64,000 nucleotides of DNA from Atopobacter phocae ATCC BAA-285. Its GTDB lineage: Bacteria > Bacillota > Bacilli > Lactobacillales > Aerococcaceae. The stretch is taken from the NCBI RefSeq assembly GCF_000526675.1, contig NZ_JAGN01000002.1, positions 33,558 to 97,557 of the forward strand, read 5' to 3'. Shown here piece after piece: positions 36,579 through 46,428 of the stretch. The notes beneath the pieces were generated by a model. That model was not told the origin of the DNA. It did not search any database and saw only the letters and a list, made by a program, of their open reading frames with translations. Positions within the stretch are counted from its first letter, which is position 1. The number at the start of each line of letters is the position of its first letter. The translations under genes and the position numbers were made by a program.

Positions 36579-37874
36579 TTATAGTAAGAATGAGAAAATA
36601 ATTGATCCAATAATTAAAACAATTGCCCCACCTAAACGTGAAGATAATTGAGCATAAGCCATTAAGTCCATACGGTCAGCGGCACCTAATACTGCTAAGT
36701 CCCCTGAACCACCACGGTTAGCCATACATAATCCTGCTGTAACAGCTGAATCAATTGGATAGAATCCAACTAAGTAACCAATACCAGCTGAACCTAAAAT
36801 CGCTCCTAATACAACGGCAATCGCAATAATCATGTTTTGGAATGATAAAGCGGCAATTAATTCGTTAATATCTAAGTCAACACCTACACCAACCATGATA
36901 ATTAATACTAAATATTTAGAGAAGAATGATTGTAGACGTTTTGCTCCAGCACGTAAGTTTCCTGGAATAACGCCTGTCGCTGCTAAGATAACGACGAAAA
37001 TAATCATGTACGCTAATGTATGAATTTTTACACCAAAGATTTCTGGTAATACTAATTGACTCATAATTAAACCGAATCCGTATGATGCTAAACCTAAAAC
37101 AAGTCCACCAGCAACGTCAATTAATTCAGCTTTATGTGATTCTTCACTTGTATCAAAGGCTGCATTTTTATCGCGGATAATTGTCTTTTTATCCCCTGTT
37201 AATCCTTTAAATTTAGCGCCAAGTCCATTTAATAATGAAGCAAAGATAATCGCAAAAATATTCGCAATAGTTAAGATAATAATAGCAAATTGATAGTATT
37301 CTTCTGGTTCTCTACCTGTTACGTCACCATAAATTTGTGATAATGGCACCGCACCACCACCGTTACCTCCACCCATAACTGGAAGAACGTAGTTTAAAAT
37401 AATTTCAGATGGTGAAATACCAAAAATTAGACCAGTTAAAACGCCAAGTAACATGGCTCCACCTAAACCACCTAAAATTGCTGGAATATATCCAATAAAG
37501 CTTTTAATCAAAATTTTACGGTTTAATGATAATACACTACCTGCAATTAAAACAACGATGAACATTGTTAAAAAGTTTACTTCAGATGTGAAATCATCAA
37601 TCGCTGTTGCATACATTTCTGGTAATATTTTAAAATGAACCATTAATGCTGTTCCTAGGAAGGCCGCTACAATACCGCCCCCAATGTACTTGTTCCAAAT
37701 TGGGATACGTTCCCCAATTTCATATAACGGAATACCAATCGCAAACATCACGATTAATGTATTCGGCATATCTGTTCCAAATGTTTCTGTGAATATTCCA
37801 AGTAGCCCAATTAAAATCGCGCCAAGTGCAATATACCACTGCATACCGTATAACTTCAGTTCTTTCTTTTCCAT
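36579..37874 (-). CDS. 2-hydroxycarboxylate transporter (CitS/CitP/MaeP family)
   Basis: This 431-aa carrier of the 2HCT family shows the two re-entrant-loop motifs GGGNGGGAVPLSQIYGD and CMANRGGSGDLAVLGA. The substrate-binding Arg is in QLSSRLGGAIVLI. Family members carry citrate or malate, either with sodium or in exchange for lactate or acetate. Since it follows citDEF in one operon, citrate is the likely substrate. It is the last gene before a terminator. It cannot be decided here whether it is a Na+ symporter or a precursor/product exchanger. Confidence 0.9.
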   Translation of the reverse strand: MEKKELKLYGMQWYIALGAILIGLLGIFTETFGTDMPNTLIVMFAIGIPLYEIGERIPIWNKYIGGGIVAAFLGTALMVHFKILPEMYATAIDDFTSEVNFLTMFIVVLIAGSVLSLNRKILIKSFIGYIPAILGGLGGAMLLGVLTGLIFGISPSEIILNYVLPVMGGGNGGGAVPLSQIYGDVTGREPEEYYQFAIIILTIANIFAIIFASLLNGLGAKFKGLTGDKKTIIRDKNAAFDTSEESHKAELIDVAGGLVLGLASYGFGLIMSQLVLPEIFGVKIHTLAYMIIFVVILAATGVIPGNLRAGAKRLQSFFSKYLVLIIMVGVGVDLDINELIAALSFQNMIIAIAVVLGAILGSAGIGYLVGFYPIDSAVTAGLCMANRGGSGDLAVLGAADRMDLMAYAQLSSRLGGAIVLIIGSIIFSFLL

Positions 37875-37904
37875 GTAATAATTCCCCCTTTTTTTATTGT
37901 TTTA

Positions 37905-39449
37905 TTACCCTTTTAATTTGCGAATTACATCGATTAGTGTTCCATCACGATATTCAACTAACGCTACGACTTCATCATCGTATTCAATATCTTTCGGTTC
38001 ACCCACAATGCCATACGCGATGTTACGTAATTCTTCGATGGTTACTAATGGTAAGTCAGTTTCTTTTAGTGATTCAATTAAGTCTTGACGACGTGGGTTA
38101 ACAGCTACCCCATATTCTGTCACGACGATATCGATGCTTTCTCCAGGCGTTGTAACAGATGTTACACGATCACGAATCGTTGTTAAACGTCCACGGATTA
38201 ATGGAGCAACGATAATACTTACTTTCGCACCTGCTGCTGTATCCACGTGTCCACCTGGTGCTCCTTGAATCGTTCCATCTGATCCAACTACTACGTTAAC
38301 GTTGAAATCTGTATCAACTTCTAACGCTCCTAAGATAACGTAATCTAATTTGTTAACATATGCACCTTTATTCAATGGATTAGCATATTCAGATGTTGTA
38401 ATTTCAAAGTGATTTGGTGTTTCATGAACTGATTCAACCCCAGCAATATCAAAGTCTTGTGTATCCGCAATTTTACGAATATAGCCTTCTTTTAATAGGT
38501 CTACCATTGGTTTAACAATTCCACCTAATGCAAATCCCATTTTAATATCGCGCTCAATCATATATTTTTTCAAGAATGGTGTAACAGCTAAACTTGCACC
38601 ACCAGCACCTGTTTGGAATGAAAATCCGTCTTTAAACCATTCTGTATTTACCACACATTTAGCAGCATATTCTGCAATTTTTAGTTCGCGTGGGTTATCC
38701 GTTACACGAATTGAGTTAGCGGCGATTTTACTTGAATCTCCAACTTGGTCTACTTTAACGACATAATCTACATCGATTCCTTTAATTGAGTAAGGATGGT
38801 TTGGATATGGTACTAATGTGTCTGTAATGACTACCACTTTATCAGCATATTGAGCATCTACTGCAGAATAACTTAAAACACCACAGTCTGATTTACCGCC
38901 TTTACCAGATGCGTTACCATACTCATCACTTGTTGGTGCCCCGATAAACGCTACATCAATTTTTACTTGGCCTGTTTCAATGGCACGTACACGTCCACCG
39001 TGGGAACGAATCCATGCTGGATGTTTTAATTTTCCTGAAGAAATCGCATTACCAATTTCATCACGAACACCTGAAGATGAGATGCGTGTAATAGTACCAT
39101 CTTCGATTAATGGAACAAGCGAAGCTTGTGCTTTTCCTAAAGAAGAAGCTACTAAAAAGATATCTTTAATTCCCATTTCTTTAATAACATCAAATACCAT
39201 TGATGTCGTATAGTCACCATTTCTAAAATGATGATGGAAAGAAATAGCCATACCGTCTTTTAAGCCTACTTTTTCTAACGCTTCACGAATGCTATTTAAT
39301 ACTTTTGTTTCTTTTGGATTAACGTGTCCTTTCACAGTTGGTGCTGCTTTTGTATATTCATAATCATCGCGATAAAAGGCACCTTGAAAGACTTCAATTC
39401 CATCGACTAAAAATTCTTCTGGGATATCACGATTTACTTGATTCTTCAT
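37905..39449 (-). CDS. citF: Citrate lyase alpha subunit (citrate:ACP transferase)
   Basis: This 514-aa subunit exchanges acetyl for citrate on the acyl carrier protein. The CoA-transferase fold is shown by SFHHHFRNGDY, AFIGAPTSDEYGNASG and FQTGAGGASLAVTP. Length is standard. It overlaps citE by 4 bp and is followed by the transporter 30 bp later. Confidence 0.96.
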   Translation of the reverse strand: MKNQVNRDIPEEFLVDGIEVFQGAFYRDDYEYTKAAPTVKGHVNPKETKVLNSIREALEKVGLKDGMAISFHHHFRNGDYTTSMVFDVIKEMGIKDIFLVASSLGKAQASLVPLIEDGTITRISSSGVRDEIGNAISSGKLKHPAWIRSHGGRVRAIETGQVKIDVAFIGAPTSDEYGNASGKGGKSDCGVLSYSAVDAQYADKVVVITDTLVPYPNHPYSIKGIDVDYVVKVDQVGDSSKIAANSIRVTDNPRELKIAEYAAKCVVNTEWFKDGFSFQTGAGGASLAVTPFLKKYMIERDIKMGFALGGIVKPMVDLLKEGYIRKIADTQDFDIAGVESVHETPNHFEITTSEYANPLNKGAYVNKLDYVILGALEVDTDFNVNVVVGSDGTIQGAPGGHVDTAAGAKVSIIVAPLIRGRLTTIRDRVTSVTTPGESIDIVVTEYGVAVNPRRQDLIESLKETDLPLVTIEELRNIAYGIVGEPKDIEYDDEVVALVEYRDGTLIDVIRKLKG

Positions 39450-40339
39450 ACTAGATCTCCTTTATACTTATTAGCGGCTTGAGCTAATTTTAGAATACGT
39501 TTAGCACCTTCCACGTGGGCAATATCAACCATTTTTCCGTCGATAATTAATACCCCAATACCCGCTTCTTCACTTTCTTTTACACCTTTAACGATATTAA
39601 TCGCACGATCAATTTCATTTTGAGTTGGTGTAAATACGTCATGAATTGTTGCAATTTGTTTTGGTGAAATAATTGATTTACCATCAAATCCCATATTTTT
39701 GATTAATTTTGTTTCTTCGCGTAATGAATCAAAATCATCAAGATCTGTATACACACTGTCAAATGCCATAACACCTGCAGCGCGAGCAGCTACAACGATT
39801 TGTGAGCGAGCGTAAAATAATTCTTCACCCGTTTTTGTTTCAATTGCTTGCATTGTTCTTCTGTAGTCACCTGCACTTAATGCAATACCCATCATACGAG
39901 GAGTAGATGAAGCAATATCGTACGCATTGATTAATCCAAGTGGTGATTCAATCGCTGCCATAATCATTGTCGAACCAAATGGCACGTTAAATTCTTTTTC
40001 TGCTTCACCCATTAATTTTTCAACGAGTAGCACTTGATCGACTGTTTCGGTCATCGGTAAACGAATACCTTCCGCTCCACCAGCAATCGCTGCACGAATA
40101 TCTTCTTTATAATATGGTGTATGTGGCTCATTAATACGAACCCAACGTTCTACTCCCATATAGTCGATTGATTTTAATGTATGATACAGTTGAATCCGTG
40201 CTGAATCTTTCTCACGTGGTGATACCGCATCCTCTAAGTCTAAAATCACTGTATCTGGTTGATACACATAAGCGTCTTTAATTAATGAAGCGCGTTGTGC
40301 ATTCAGGAACATCATTGTTCGTCTTGTTCGTTTTATCAT
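39446..40339 (-). CDS. citE: Citrate lyase beta subunit (citryl-ACP lyase)
   Basis: This roughly 297-aa HpcH/CitE aldolase-fold enzyme splits citryl-ACP to oxaloacetate and acetyl-ACP. The RTRRTMMFLNAQR N-terminus, LDLEDAVSPREKDSAR, AIESPLGLINAYDIA and GKSIISPKQIATI are typical. The start at 40339 (MIKRTRR) gives a 4-bp ATGA overlap with citD and has GGGGGA upstream. A start five codons earlier is less likely. Confidence 0.95.
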   Translation of the reverse strand: MIKRTRRTMMFLNAQRASLIKDAYVYQPDTVILDLEDAVSPREKDSARIQLYHTLKSIDYMGVERWVRINEPHTPYYKEDIRAAIAGGAEGIRLPMTETVDQVLLVEKLMGEAEKEFNVPFGSTMIMAAIESPLGLINAYDIASSTPRMMGIALSAGDYRRTMQAIETKTGEELFYARSQIVVAARAAGVMAFDSVYTDLDDFDSLREETKLIKNMGFDGKSIISPKQIATIHDVFTPTQNEIDRAINIVKGVKESEEAGIGVLIIDGKMVDIAHVEGAKRILKLAQAANKYKGDLV

Positions 40340-40629
40340 AGTTTTGTCCCCCATGGTAAATTATCTGACATATCGCTCGCACGTAAGACCGCAGTCTGTA
40401 CACGTGCACGTAATGTACAATCTAAAGCACCTTGATCTTGAATGACAAATGTCCCTTTCTTCACTTCTAATTGATTTAATACCTCTTCAACTGTTGCACG
40501 AATTTGCTCACCATATTGGGCTTCAACGACGCTTTTAATTGAAATTGATAACGTTTCAGCTGGTTCAATCATTACTTGTGCATCACTTGACTCTAAAGTT
40601 CCTGCTATTGCAGAATGCATTAATTCCAT
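40336..40629 (-). CDS. citD: Citrate lyase gamma subunit (acyl carrier protein)
   Basis: This 97-aa carrier protein has the prosthetic-group Ser at residue 14 in GTLESSDAQV. The 2'-(5''-triphosphoribosyl)-3'-dephospho-CoA group made by CitG and attached by CitX would be placed there. It is the first gene of the citDEF-transporter operon, divergent from citC. Confidence 0.95.
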   Translation of the reverse strand: MELMHSAIAGTLESSDAQVMIEPAETLSISIKSVVEAQYGEQIRATVEEVLNQLEVKKGTFVIQDQGALDCTLRARVQTAVLRASDMSDNLPWGTKL

Positions 40630-40841
40630 TAATATGACTCCTCTCTTTCACATTATTTTTTATTTATGATATAGTTACACAAAGATTGTGTTTTTTCTAA
40701 CAAACTAAATATATATCTCGTAAGCGTTACAGTCAACGAAACACGTCTGAAAAACACACCTGAAAAACACTTATGAATTTACTAGGTTGTATGATAAAAT
40801 GCAGTCAGATTGTACTCGTCCTATTTCGAAAGGAGTCTCTA
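40630..40841. promoter_or_regulatory. Divergent citD / citC control region with cre-like site
   Basis: This 212-bp A/T-rich gap lies between citD (-) and citC (+). CGTAAGCGTTACAG at 40719-40732 has the CcpA core TAAGCGTTA with 11 of 14 consensus positions. In relatives CitO binds such divergent cit regions, but its operator cannot be marked with confidence here. Confidence 0.5.
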
Positions 40842-41867
40842 ATGATTAAAAAATTATATATTCATGACATTGAATCTGACCGAATTTCATGGGAAAATTT
40901 ATTAAAAGAAGCCAATTTACGAATCGAACAATCCATTGAAGAAGTGTTTGGTTTATTTGATCAAAACCGCTTAGTGGCAACAGCTTCTCGCTATCACAAT
41001 ATTATTAAATGTGTAGCTGTCGCAGCAGATGTTCAAGGTGGTTCCTACTTTAATGAACTAATTTCACATTTAATGAATCGTAATTTTGAGAAAGGATACT
41101 CAAAGCATTATGTCTACACTAAGCCAGAAAGTCAGACTGCTTTTGAGTTTCTTGGTTTCCAGCGCATTGAAGCTATTGACTCGCATCTCGTATTTATGGA
41201 ACGAGCAATTAATGGTTTTCCAGCGTATTTAGAACACTTAAAAAACCAGCGTGTTAATGCTCAATCGATTGCTGCAATTGTGATGGACGCTAACCCTTTT
41301 ACATTAGGCCATCAATTTCTAATCCAAACAGCCGCTGCCCGTCATGATCACGTCTTCATTTTTGTTTTAAGTGAAGATCAAAGTGTATTCCCTGCCGATG
41401 TTCGTAAACAATTAGTTATCGCAGGTACTCAACATTTAGAGCATGTAACTGTCCTTTCTACGGATAACTATATGGTTTCACATGCTACTTTTCCGTCTTA
41501 CTTTTTAAATGAGAATACTGATGTTACTTCTATTCAGGCACGTTTAGATGCTCGAGTTTTTGCTTATCATATTGCACCTGTACTTAATATAACAACACGT
41601 TATGTTGGAGAAGAGCCTTTTTCACAAGCTACTCAACTATATAATGAAGCGATGAAAAAAGAGTTTGCCGGTCACTTAAATCTTGAAATTATTCCAAGAA
41701 AAACAGTTAACGAGCACATTATCTCTGCCACAACGGTGCGCCAATATCTTGCTACTGATCAATTGGGACAAGTCGCTGAATTTGTCCCTCAAACGACTTA
41801 CAATTGGTTACTAACAGATGATGGTCAGGCCGTCATTCAACGGATTAAGGAGCAAACTCATGGATAA
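40842..41867 (+). CDS. citC: [Citrate (pro-3S)-lyase] ligase
   Basis: This 341-aa enzyme acetylates the CitD prosthetic group to activate citrate lyase. The N-terminal third is GNAT-like, followed by a nucleotidylyl-transferase domain with NPFTLGHQFLIQ (HxGH variant TLGH) and the C-terminal ISATTVRQYL. The start at 40842 follows AAAGGAGTC. An in-frame ATG at 40773 lies in the control region and is rejected. It overlaps citX by 8 bp. Confidence 0.94.
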   Translation: MIKKLYIHDIESDRISWENLLKEANLRIEQSIEEVFGLFDQNRLVATASRYHNIIKCVAVAADVQGGSYFNELISHLMNRNFEKGYSKHYVYTKPESQTAFEFLGFQRIEAIDSHLVFMERAINGFPAYLEHLKNQRVNAQSIAAIVMDANPFTLGHQFLIQTAAARHDHVFIFVLSEDQSVFPADVRKQLVIAGTQHLEHVTVLSTDNYMVSHATFPSYFLNENTDVTSIQARLDARVFAYHIAPVLNITTRYVGEEPFSQATQLYNEAMKKEFAGHLNLEIIPRKTVNEHIISATTVRQYLATDQLGQVAEFVPQTTYNWLLTDDGQAVIQRIKEQTHG

Positions 41868-42348
41868 TTTATCTGTTACTTTAGAAGAGATGCTCGATCA
41901 ACGTGAACGACGAGCCTATTGGATTCAACAAATGGTTGAACACCATCCCGAACACACTGTTATTAGTTTTAAATTAAATATCCCAGGTCCAGAAAAAAAT
42001 AATGATCTCTATCTTTTTGCATTTGAAGAGGGGCTTAAACAAATCTCTGCAGCACAAATTCAAATCGATTGGCGCCATTTAAAAACTGGACCGGAAGCCA
42101 TTTTGACTTATCCGAAAGACATTCAAATGACTAAAAAGGATATGGTAGCTATTGAAGAACATTTTGCCTTAGGAAGATTATATGATTTAGATGTGGTGGG
42201 TGCCAATCGTCAAACGCTCAACCTTGCACCTCGCCAATGTCTTATTTGTCAACGTCCTGCTCATGAATGTAGTCGTAATCGAACACATCAAGTGCATGAG
42301 ATTGTCGAACAAATTAATCACCTGATAATGGCATATCGTACGACATAA
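41860..42348 (+). CDS. citX: Apo-citrate lyase phosphoribosyl-dephospho-CoA transferase
   Basis: This 162-aa enzyme loads the prosthetic group onto CitD. The C-terminal motif RQCLICQRPAHECSRNRTH is diagnostic. The start at 41860 has AAGGAG upstream inside citC and overlaps the citC stop by 8 bp. It is a stand-alone form, not fused to CitG. Confidence 0.93.
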   Translation: MDNLSVTLEEMLDQRERRAYWIQQMVEHHPEHTVISFKLNIPGPEKNNDLYLFAFEEGLKQISAAQIQIDWRHLKTGPEAILTYPKDIQMTKKDMVAIEEHFALGRLYDLDVVGANRQTLNLAPRQCLICQRPAHECSRNRTHQVHEIVEQINHLIMAYRTT

Positions 42349-42354
42349 AACAAA

Positions 42355-42394
42355 AAAGCACATTGATTCCTCACTCGAATCAATGTGCTTTTGT
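42355..42394. terminator. Bidirectional terminator between citX and citG
   Basis: A 15-bp stem (AAAAGCACATTGATT and complement) with an 8-9 nt loop ends in T4. It lies between the converging genes and overlaps the citG 3' end. Confidence 0.8.
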
Positions 42395-43198
42395 TATTTT
42401 GTTCCATTCGGTTTCGTAAGCGTGTAAAAATATGGATAAAGCTAATAAATCCGCTGATCCACCAGGGTTTAAATTTTTACGAATAAATTGTTGATTCATC
42501 TCAATTAAATGTTGATCTAAATCATTATAGGTTTGCTGAGCTAATTGTTGCCCAAATTTCAACCCTTCAATTCCACCTCGTTTAATCATGTTCGAATCAT
42601 TATTCCAAGCAATGAGCTGCAATAAAGCTTTCTTTTGATTCGTCTTGGCTGGTCCTTTTTCACGCAAAATAGGAAGCGCCACATCAAATACAAGAGGCAA
42701 TCCTTCTTCTACTTCTCCTCTGATTCCAGTAAATCCGTATTGTTGGTACACTTTCTCACCATGCGTACGAAATGATTGAAGAGTGGCTAATTCTCGTTGC
42801 ACTATGCCTTTTGTCATTTCTTTAACAGCTAATCGAACATCCTCTAGTCGCGGTTGATTGAAATAGCCCATCGCCGCTAGTACAATCCCATATAAGAAGT
42901 TAGCTCCTTTATGTGTATTCACCTCATGCGTTGATTGAAACATGTTTCTTTCGTTTTCCATCCCCACTTCACGAATTCGGTTAAACAAATCCGAAAGATT
43001 CGATTGATGATGACAGCCTAATTCATAATAACGATAAAAGCCTGGCATCAATGCAAAGGCGCTATCAATAAACATGTCATAATCCATATCTGTATGTGAT
43101 CCACAATCAACCGGATCAACCAATCCAGGTTTCGGATATAAACTTGCTTCTTGAATCAATGATTTCACTGCTAATTGAATGAGACGATTTTTATGCAT
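42380..43198 (-). CDS. citG: Triphosphoribosyl-dephospho-CoA synthase
   Basis: This 272-aa enzyme makes the citrate lyase prosthetic-group precursor from ATP and dephospho-CoA. YPKPGLVDPVDCGSHTDMDY, NTHKGANFLYG and NPGGSADLLALSIFL are family hallmarks. It overlaps the upstream regulator gene by 8 bp, forming a citO-citG unit separate from citCX. Confidence 0.94.
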   Translation of the reverse strand: MHKNRLIQLAVKSLIQEASLYPKPGLVDPVDCGSHTDMDYDMFIDSAFALMPGFYRYYELGCHHQSNLSDLFNRIREVGMENERNMFQSTHEVNTHKGANFLYGIVLAAMGYFNQPRLEDVRLAVKEMTKGIVQRELATLQSFRTHGEKVYQQYGFTGIRGEVEEGLPLVFDVALPILREKGPAKTNQKKALLQLIAWNNDSNMIKRGGIEGLKFGQQLAQQTYNDLDQHLIEMNQQFIRKNLNPGGSADLLALSIFLHAYETEWNKITKAH

Positions 43199-43886
43199 TT
43201 TTTAGCTCCTCATCCATTTCTAAAATAATGAATTCTTTTGAATTATACAAATGGGATGTAATCATTTTCTCTAGCGCATCAAAGTTTTTATGGCGCATAA
43301 AATTAAAAATCAAACGGTGCTCTTCAATCGCCAGTTGCCTTCGATCGTCTGACATCAATGAGATATCTCTAAACCGTGTCAAATAATCATGTAATTTGGT
43401 TTGAATCGACTCCAAATGAGGCATATCCGCAAATTTATAAATCATCGTATTAAAATCTTTAGATAAGTCAATCACTCGTTGCACTTCGCCATGACTTTGG
43501 GCTTCTTCTGCTTGGCTTAATAAATGGTCCATTTGCTCAGCACGTTCTTTTGTCATTGCTTTCGCTGCATTAACGCTTGCTAAAATATCTAGCGCTACTC
43601 GAATTTGATAAATTTCATCCACATCTTTTTCTGTAACGCGTGTCACCATAATACCAAAGTTCGGCACATGCTTCACAATTCCTTCGTCTTGCAATCGATG
43701 TAAAGCCACTCGAATAGGAGTTCGACTCACATTTAACTCTTTTGCATAGACTTTCTCATTAATACGAACACCCATGGGAATGACCCCTTTTATAATCGCT
43801 GTACGTAACCCTTCATAAATGTTTTCGTATAATGGCTTATTTTGGTTTAAGTTAATTAACTTGACAACTTCTTGCATATACTCCAT
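43191..43886 (-). CDS. citO: GntR/FadR-family regulator of citrate genes (CitO-like)
   Basis: This 231-aa regulator has an N-terminal winged helix (KELNVSRTPIRVALHRLQDEG) and an alpha-helical FCD effector domain (residues about 80-215) with the acidic and His residues that bind metal and a carboxylate ligand. In Enterococcus faecalis the GntR protein CitO activates the cit operons on binding citrate. Coupling to citG here makes the same role likely. Start ATG behind AGGAGAG. Confidence 0.85.
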   Translation of the reverse strand: MEYMQEVVKLINLNQNKPLYENIYEGLRTAIIKGVIPMGVRINEKVYAKELNVSRTPIRVALHRLQDEGIVKHVPNFGIMVTRVTEKDVDEIYQIRVALDILASVNAAKAMTKERAEQMDHLLSQAEEAQSHGEVQRVIDLSKDFNTMIYKFADMPHLESIQTKLHDYLTRFRDISLMSDDRRQLAIEEHRLIFNFMRHKNFDALEKMITSHLYNSKEFIILEMDEELKNA

Positions 43887-44010
43887 CTCATTCTCTCCTT
43901 CTACGTCTTTTCAAGCTTAATTTGTCTCATATATCCTGTTACTTTAAGAAGATTAGGACGAGATTCAATTGCTATCAGAATAGCATATTTTAAAGTGATT
44001 GGGAATATAC

Positions 44011-45105
44011 TCATCTGCTATGTCGTTGTATTTTAGTTGCTACATACAATAAAACAGCATCTTTAAACTCTCTCGGATTTTTCCCACTCTTCTTCAAAAT
44101 TTGATTAAGCTTATACTGAATTGTATTTTTATGCAAATAAAGAGATTTACTCGTCTGTTCTAACGACATATTTGTTTCATAATATACTTTTAATAACGCT
44201 ACGTCTTCTGATGATAACTGTTTAATTATCTTTTGACAGAACGCTTCTTTGGTCTGTTCACTAATCGCCGCTAAAACAATTTCTAAAGACAAGTCATCAT
44301 AATGTGCTAAGCTTTCTGAATGCTCATTTAAACTTTCCTCTGCTATTATCGCCGTTTCATATGATTTATTCAAATAATTGATATGATAACTCTTTCCGAC
44401 AGCAACTCGTATACTTCCCCCCATTTCGTTTATTTTTTGTTTGATTTTGTATTCATTTTGATGAAATGACCAATCGTCAATTATAGCGATATACTTATTT
44501 GGATAATTGAATAAGTATAACGTTGTTGGTTGATTATCTAATATTTGTTTTAATTGAGTATGTATTTTACTATATTCTGTTTCATTTTGCTTCGTTAAAA
44601 CTTGAATAATCAAAACTTTTTTTAAGGTATCTGTTTTCACCCTCAAATCATTTAAACATTGCTCTAAATACGTTCGATCCATCACTGTATTTTCGATTAA
44701 TGATCTAACGACAAAAGACATTTTTTCTTCTAACGATCGACTATGCTCATTCATTTCTTTTTCTTTGATCAATAGTTTAGTCACTTTTTCAAGAAGTTGC
44801 GCGTATTTTCTAACTTCATCTGGGTGTCCAGAAATACCAATGACTGCTAATACTTTTCGATCATTTAAAATGGGCATATTAATTCCTTGTTGCGTACCTG
44901 TATAACTATTATCTGAATTCACTTCAATGGTTGATTGTGATAAAAATGCTTGATATCCCACCTCATGATACATGCCAATCCGATGCTTATCCGTACTGGC
45001 AAAAATTATACCCGATGCATTAATAAAATTGATGTGCTTGCCACAAATATCTTTTAATGTATTAACTATCTCTTGCGCAAGACATTTATCAATTTTAGCA
45101 GTCAT
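44011..45105 (-). CDS. cdaR: CdaR-family sugar diacid/glycerate regulator
   Basis: This 364-aa regulator has an N-terminal sugar-diacid recognition domain (about residues 5-130, with GYQAFLSQSTIEV and GINMPILND) and a C-terminal PucR-type helix-turn-helix (LEQTSKSLYLHKNTIQYKLNQI). CdaR proteins activate glucarate, galactarate or glycerate catabolism. It is divergent from glycerate kinase and a GntP permease, so glycerate or a related acid is the likely inducer. The start at 45105 has GAGGTG six bases upstream; a GTG nine bases earlier overlaps that site. Confidence 0.87.
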   Translation of the reverse strand: MTAKIDKCLAQEIVNTLKDICGKHINFINASGIIFASTDKHRIGMYHEVGYQAFLSQSTIEVNSDNSYTGTQQGINMPILNDRKVLAVIGISGHPDEVRKYAQLLEKVTKLLIKEKEMNEHSRSLEEKMSFVVRSLIENTVMDRTYLEQCLNDLRVKTDTLKKVLIIQVLTKQNETEYSKIHTQLKQILDNQPTTLYLFNYPNKYIAIIDDWSFHQNEYKIKQKINEMGGSIRVAVGKSYHINYLNKSYETAIIAEESLNEHSESLAHYDDLSLEIVLAAISEQTKEAFCQKIIKQLSSEDVALLKVYYETNMSLEQTSKSLYLHKNTIQYKLNQILKKSGKNPREFKDAVLLYVATKIQRHSR

Positions 45106-45137
45106 ATTCTTCACCTCATGTGTATACTACCATATAA

Positions 45138-45151
45138 TGTTACCGCTAACA
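45138..45151. promoter_or_regulatory. Candidate CcpA (cre) site between cdaR and glycerate kinase
   Basis: TGTTACCGCTAACA is a near-palindrome matching every fixed position of TGWNANCGNTNWCA. It lies in the 154-bp divergent region and could repress either or both sides when glucose is present. Confidence 0.6.
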
Positions 45152-45259
45152 AAAAAATCTAGTGTTTCGTTCAAATTTATAGTAACTCTACTATTTAAAA
45201 AAAAACGGCATTTGTTATATTAAGAGTACATTGTTCAAAAAATAATTAGGAGGGTATTT

Positions 45260-46396
45260 ATGAAAATCGTTGCAGCCATTGATTCGTTTAAAGGAAGCTT
45301 ATCGTCATTAGCAGCTGGTCAAGCTGTTGCAGAAAGTATTCATCGTGTAGAACCTGACGCAGAAGTTGTGATTTGTCCATTAGCGGACGGCGGAGAAGGT
45401 ACAGTTGATGCCTTAGTTCATGGGATGAATGGGATTTTAAAAAATGTATCCGTTACAGGACCGCTTGGCCACTCAGTTACCGCTCAATACGGTATAATTC
45501 CACCACATAATATAGCAGTTATTGAAATGTCTAGTGCAGCTGGTCTTACCCTAGTGCCAACCGAACAACGTCATCCATTTAACACAACGACTTATGGAGT
45601 TGGTGAACTTATTAAGCACGCCATCCAAGAGGGGTGTCGCCGTTTTATTATTGGAATCGGCGGAAGCGCAACTAACGATGGGGGGGTTGGCATGCTACAA
45701 GCTTTAGGTTATGAATTTTTAGATGAACAAGCTGCCCCTATCTCTCTTGGCGCTATCGGATTAAAAGATCTAGCTACTATTCGTACCAATCATGCCATTC
45801 CCGAATTAGCATCGTGCGAATTTCGAATTGCTTGCGACGTTAATAATGAATTATATGGAACAAACGGTGCTAGTGCGGTTTACGGTCCACAAAAAGGAGC
45901 TTCTGCCGAGATGGTGAAACAAATGGACAGCTGGCTCAAACACTATGCCCAAATCGCCCAAGAAACTGTGCCATCTGCTGATCCACTATTTCCAGGAACC
46001 GGTGCTGCTGGAGGATTAGGTTTTGCGTTTTTAACGTTTCTTAATGCTTCTCTTGAATCTGGTATCACTATCATTTTGGAAGAAACAAAATTAGAAGCGC
46101 ACTTAAAAGATGCTGATCTTGTTTTTACTGGTGAAGGTAAACTAGATGCTCAAACAACGATGGGAAAAGCTCCTATTGGCGTGGCACGACTCGCTAAAAA
46201 ACATCACTTACCTGTTGTAGCAGTTGCAGGAATTGTTACAGAAGAAGCTTATCAGTGTACTCATCATGGGATTGATGCTATTTTCCCGATTTTAAGAGAG
46301 ATTGTTACTGTTGATGATGCCATACAAATAGACTATGCAAAAAAGAATTTATCTTATACAAGTGAACAGATTTTCCGTTTATGGCGGTCTAAATAA
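45260..46396 (+). CDS. glxK: Glycerate 2-kinase (GarK/GlxK family)
   Basis: This 378-aa type-I glycerate kinase makes 2-phosphoglycerate. IDSFKGSLSSLAAGQAV, GIGGSATNDGGVGMLQALGY and TGEGKLDAQTTMGKAP are the family motifs. The ATG follows AGGAGGG. It is 32 bp upstream of the GntP permease and divergent from cdaR. Product feeds directly into lower glycolysis. Confidence 0.93.
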   Translation: MKIVAAIDSFKGSLSSLAAGQAVAESIHRVEPDAEVVICPLADGGEGTVDALVHGMNGILKNVSVTGPLGHSVTAQYGIIPPHNIAVIEMSSAAGLTLVPTEQRHPFNTTTYGVGELIKHAIQEGCRRFIIGIGGSATNDGGVGMLQALGYEFLDEQAAPISLGAIGLKDLATIRTNHAIPELASCEFRIACDVNNELYGTNGASAVYGPQKGASAEMVKQMDSWLKHYAQIAQETVPSADPLFPGTGAAGGLGFAFLTFLNASLESGITIILEETKLEAHLKDADLVFTGEGKLDAQTTMGKAPIGVARLAKKHHLPVVAVAGIVTEEAYQCTHHGIDAIFPILREIVTVDDAIQIDYAKKNLSYTSEQIFRLWRSK

Positions 46397-46428
46397 ACCT
46401 GTATATTAATTGGAAGGAGCAATTAAAA

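Noticed and set aside
36579..37874. Malate-specific MaeP assignment
   Set aside because: The 2HCT motifs do not separate citrate from malate, while the operon with citDEF favours citrate.
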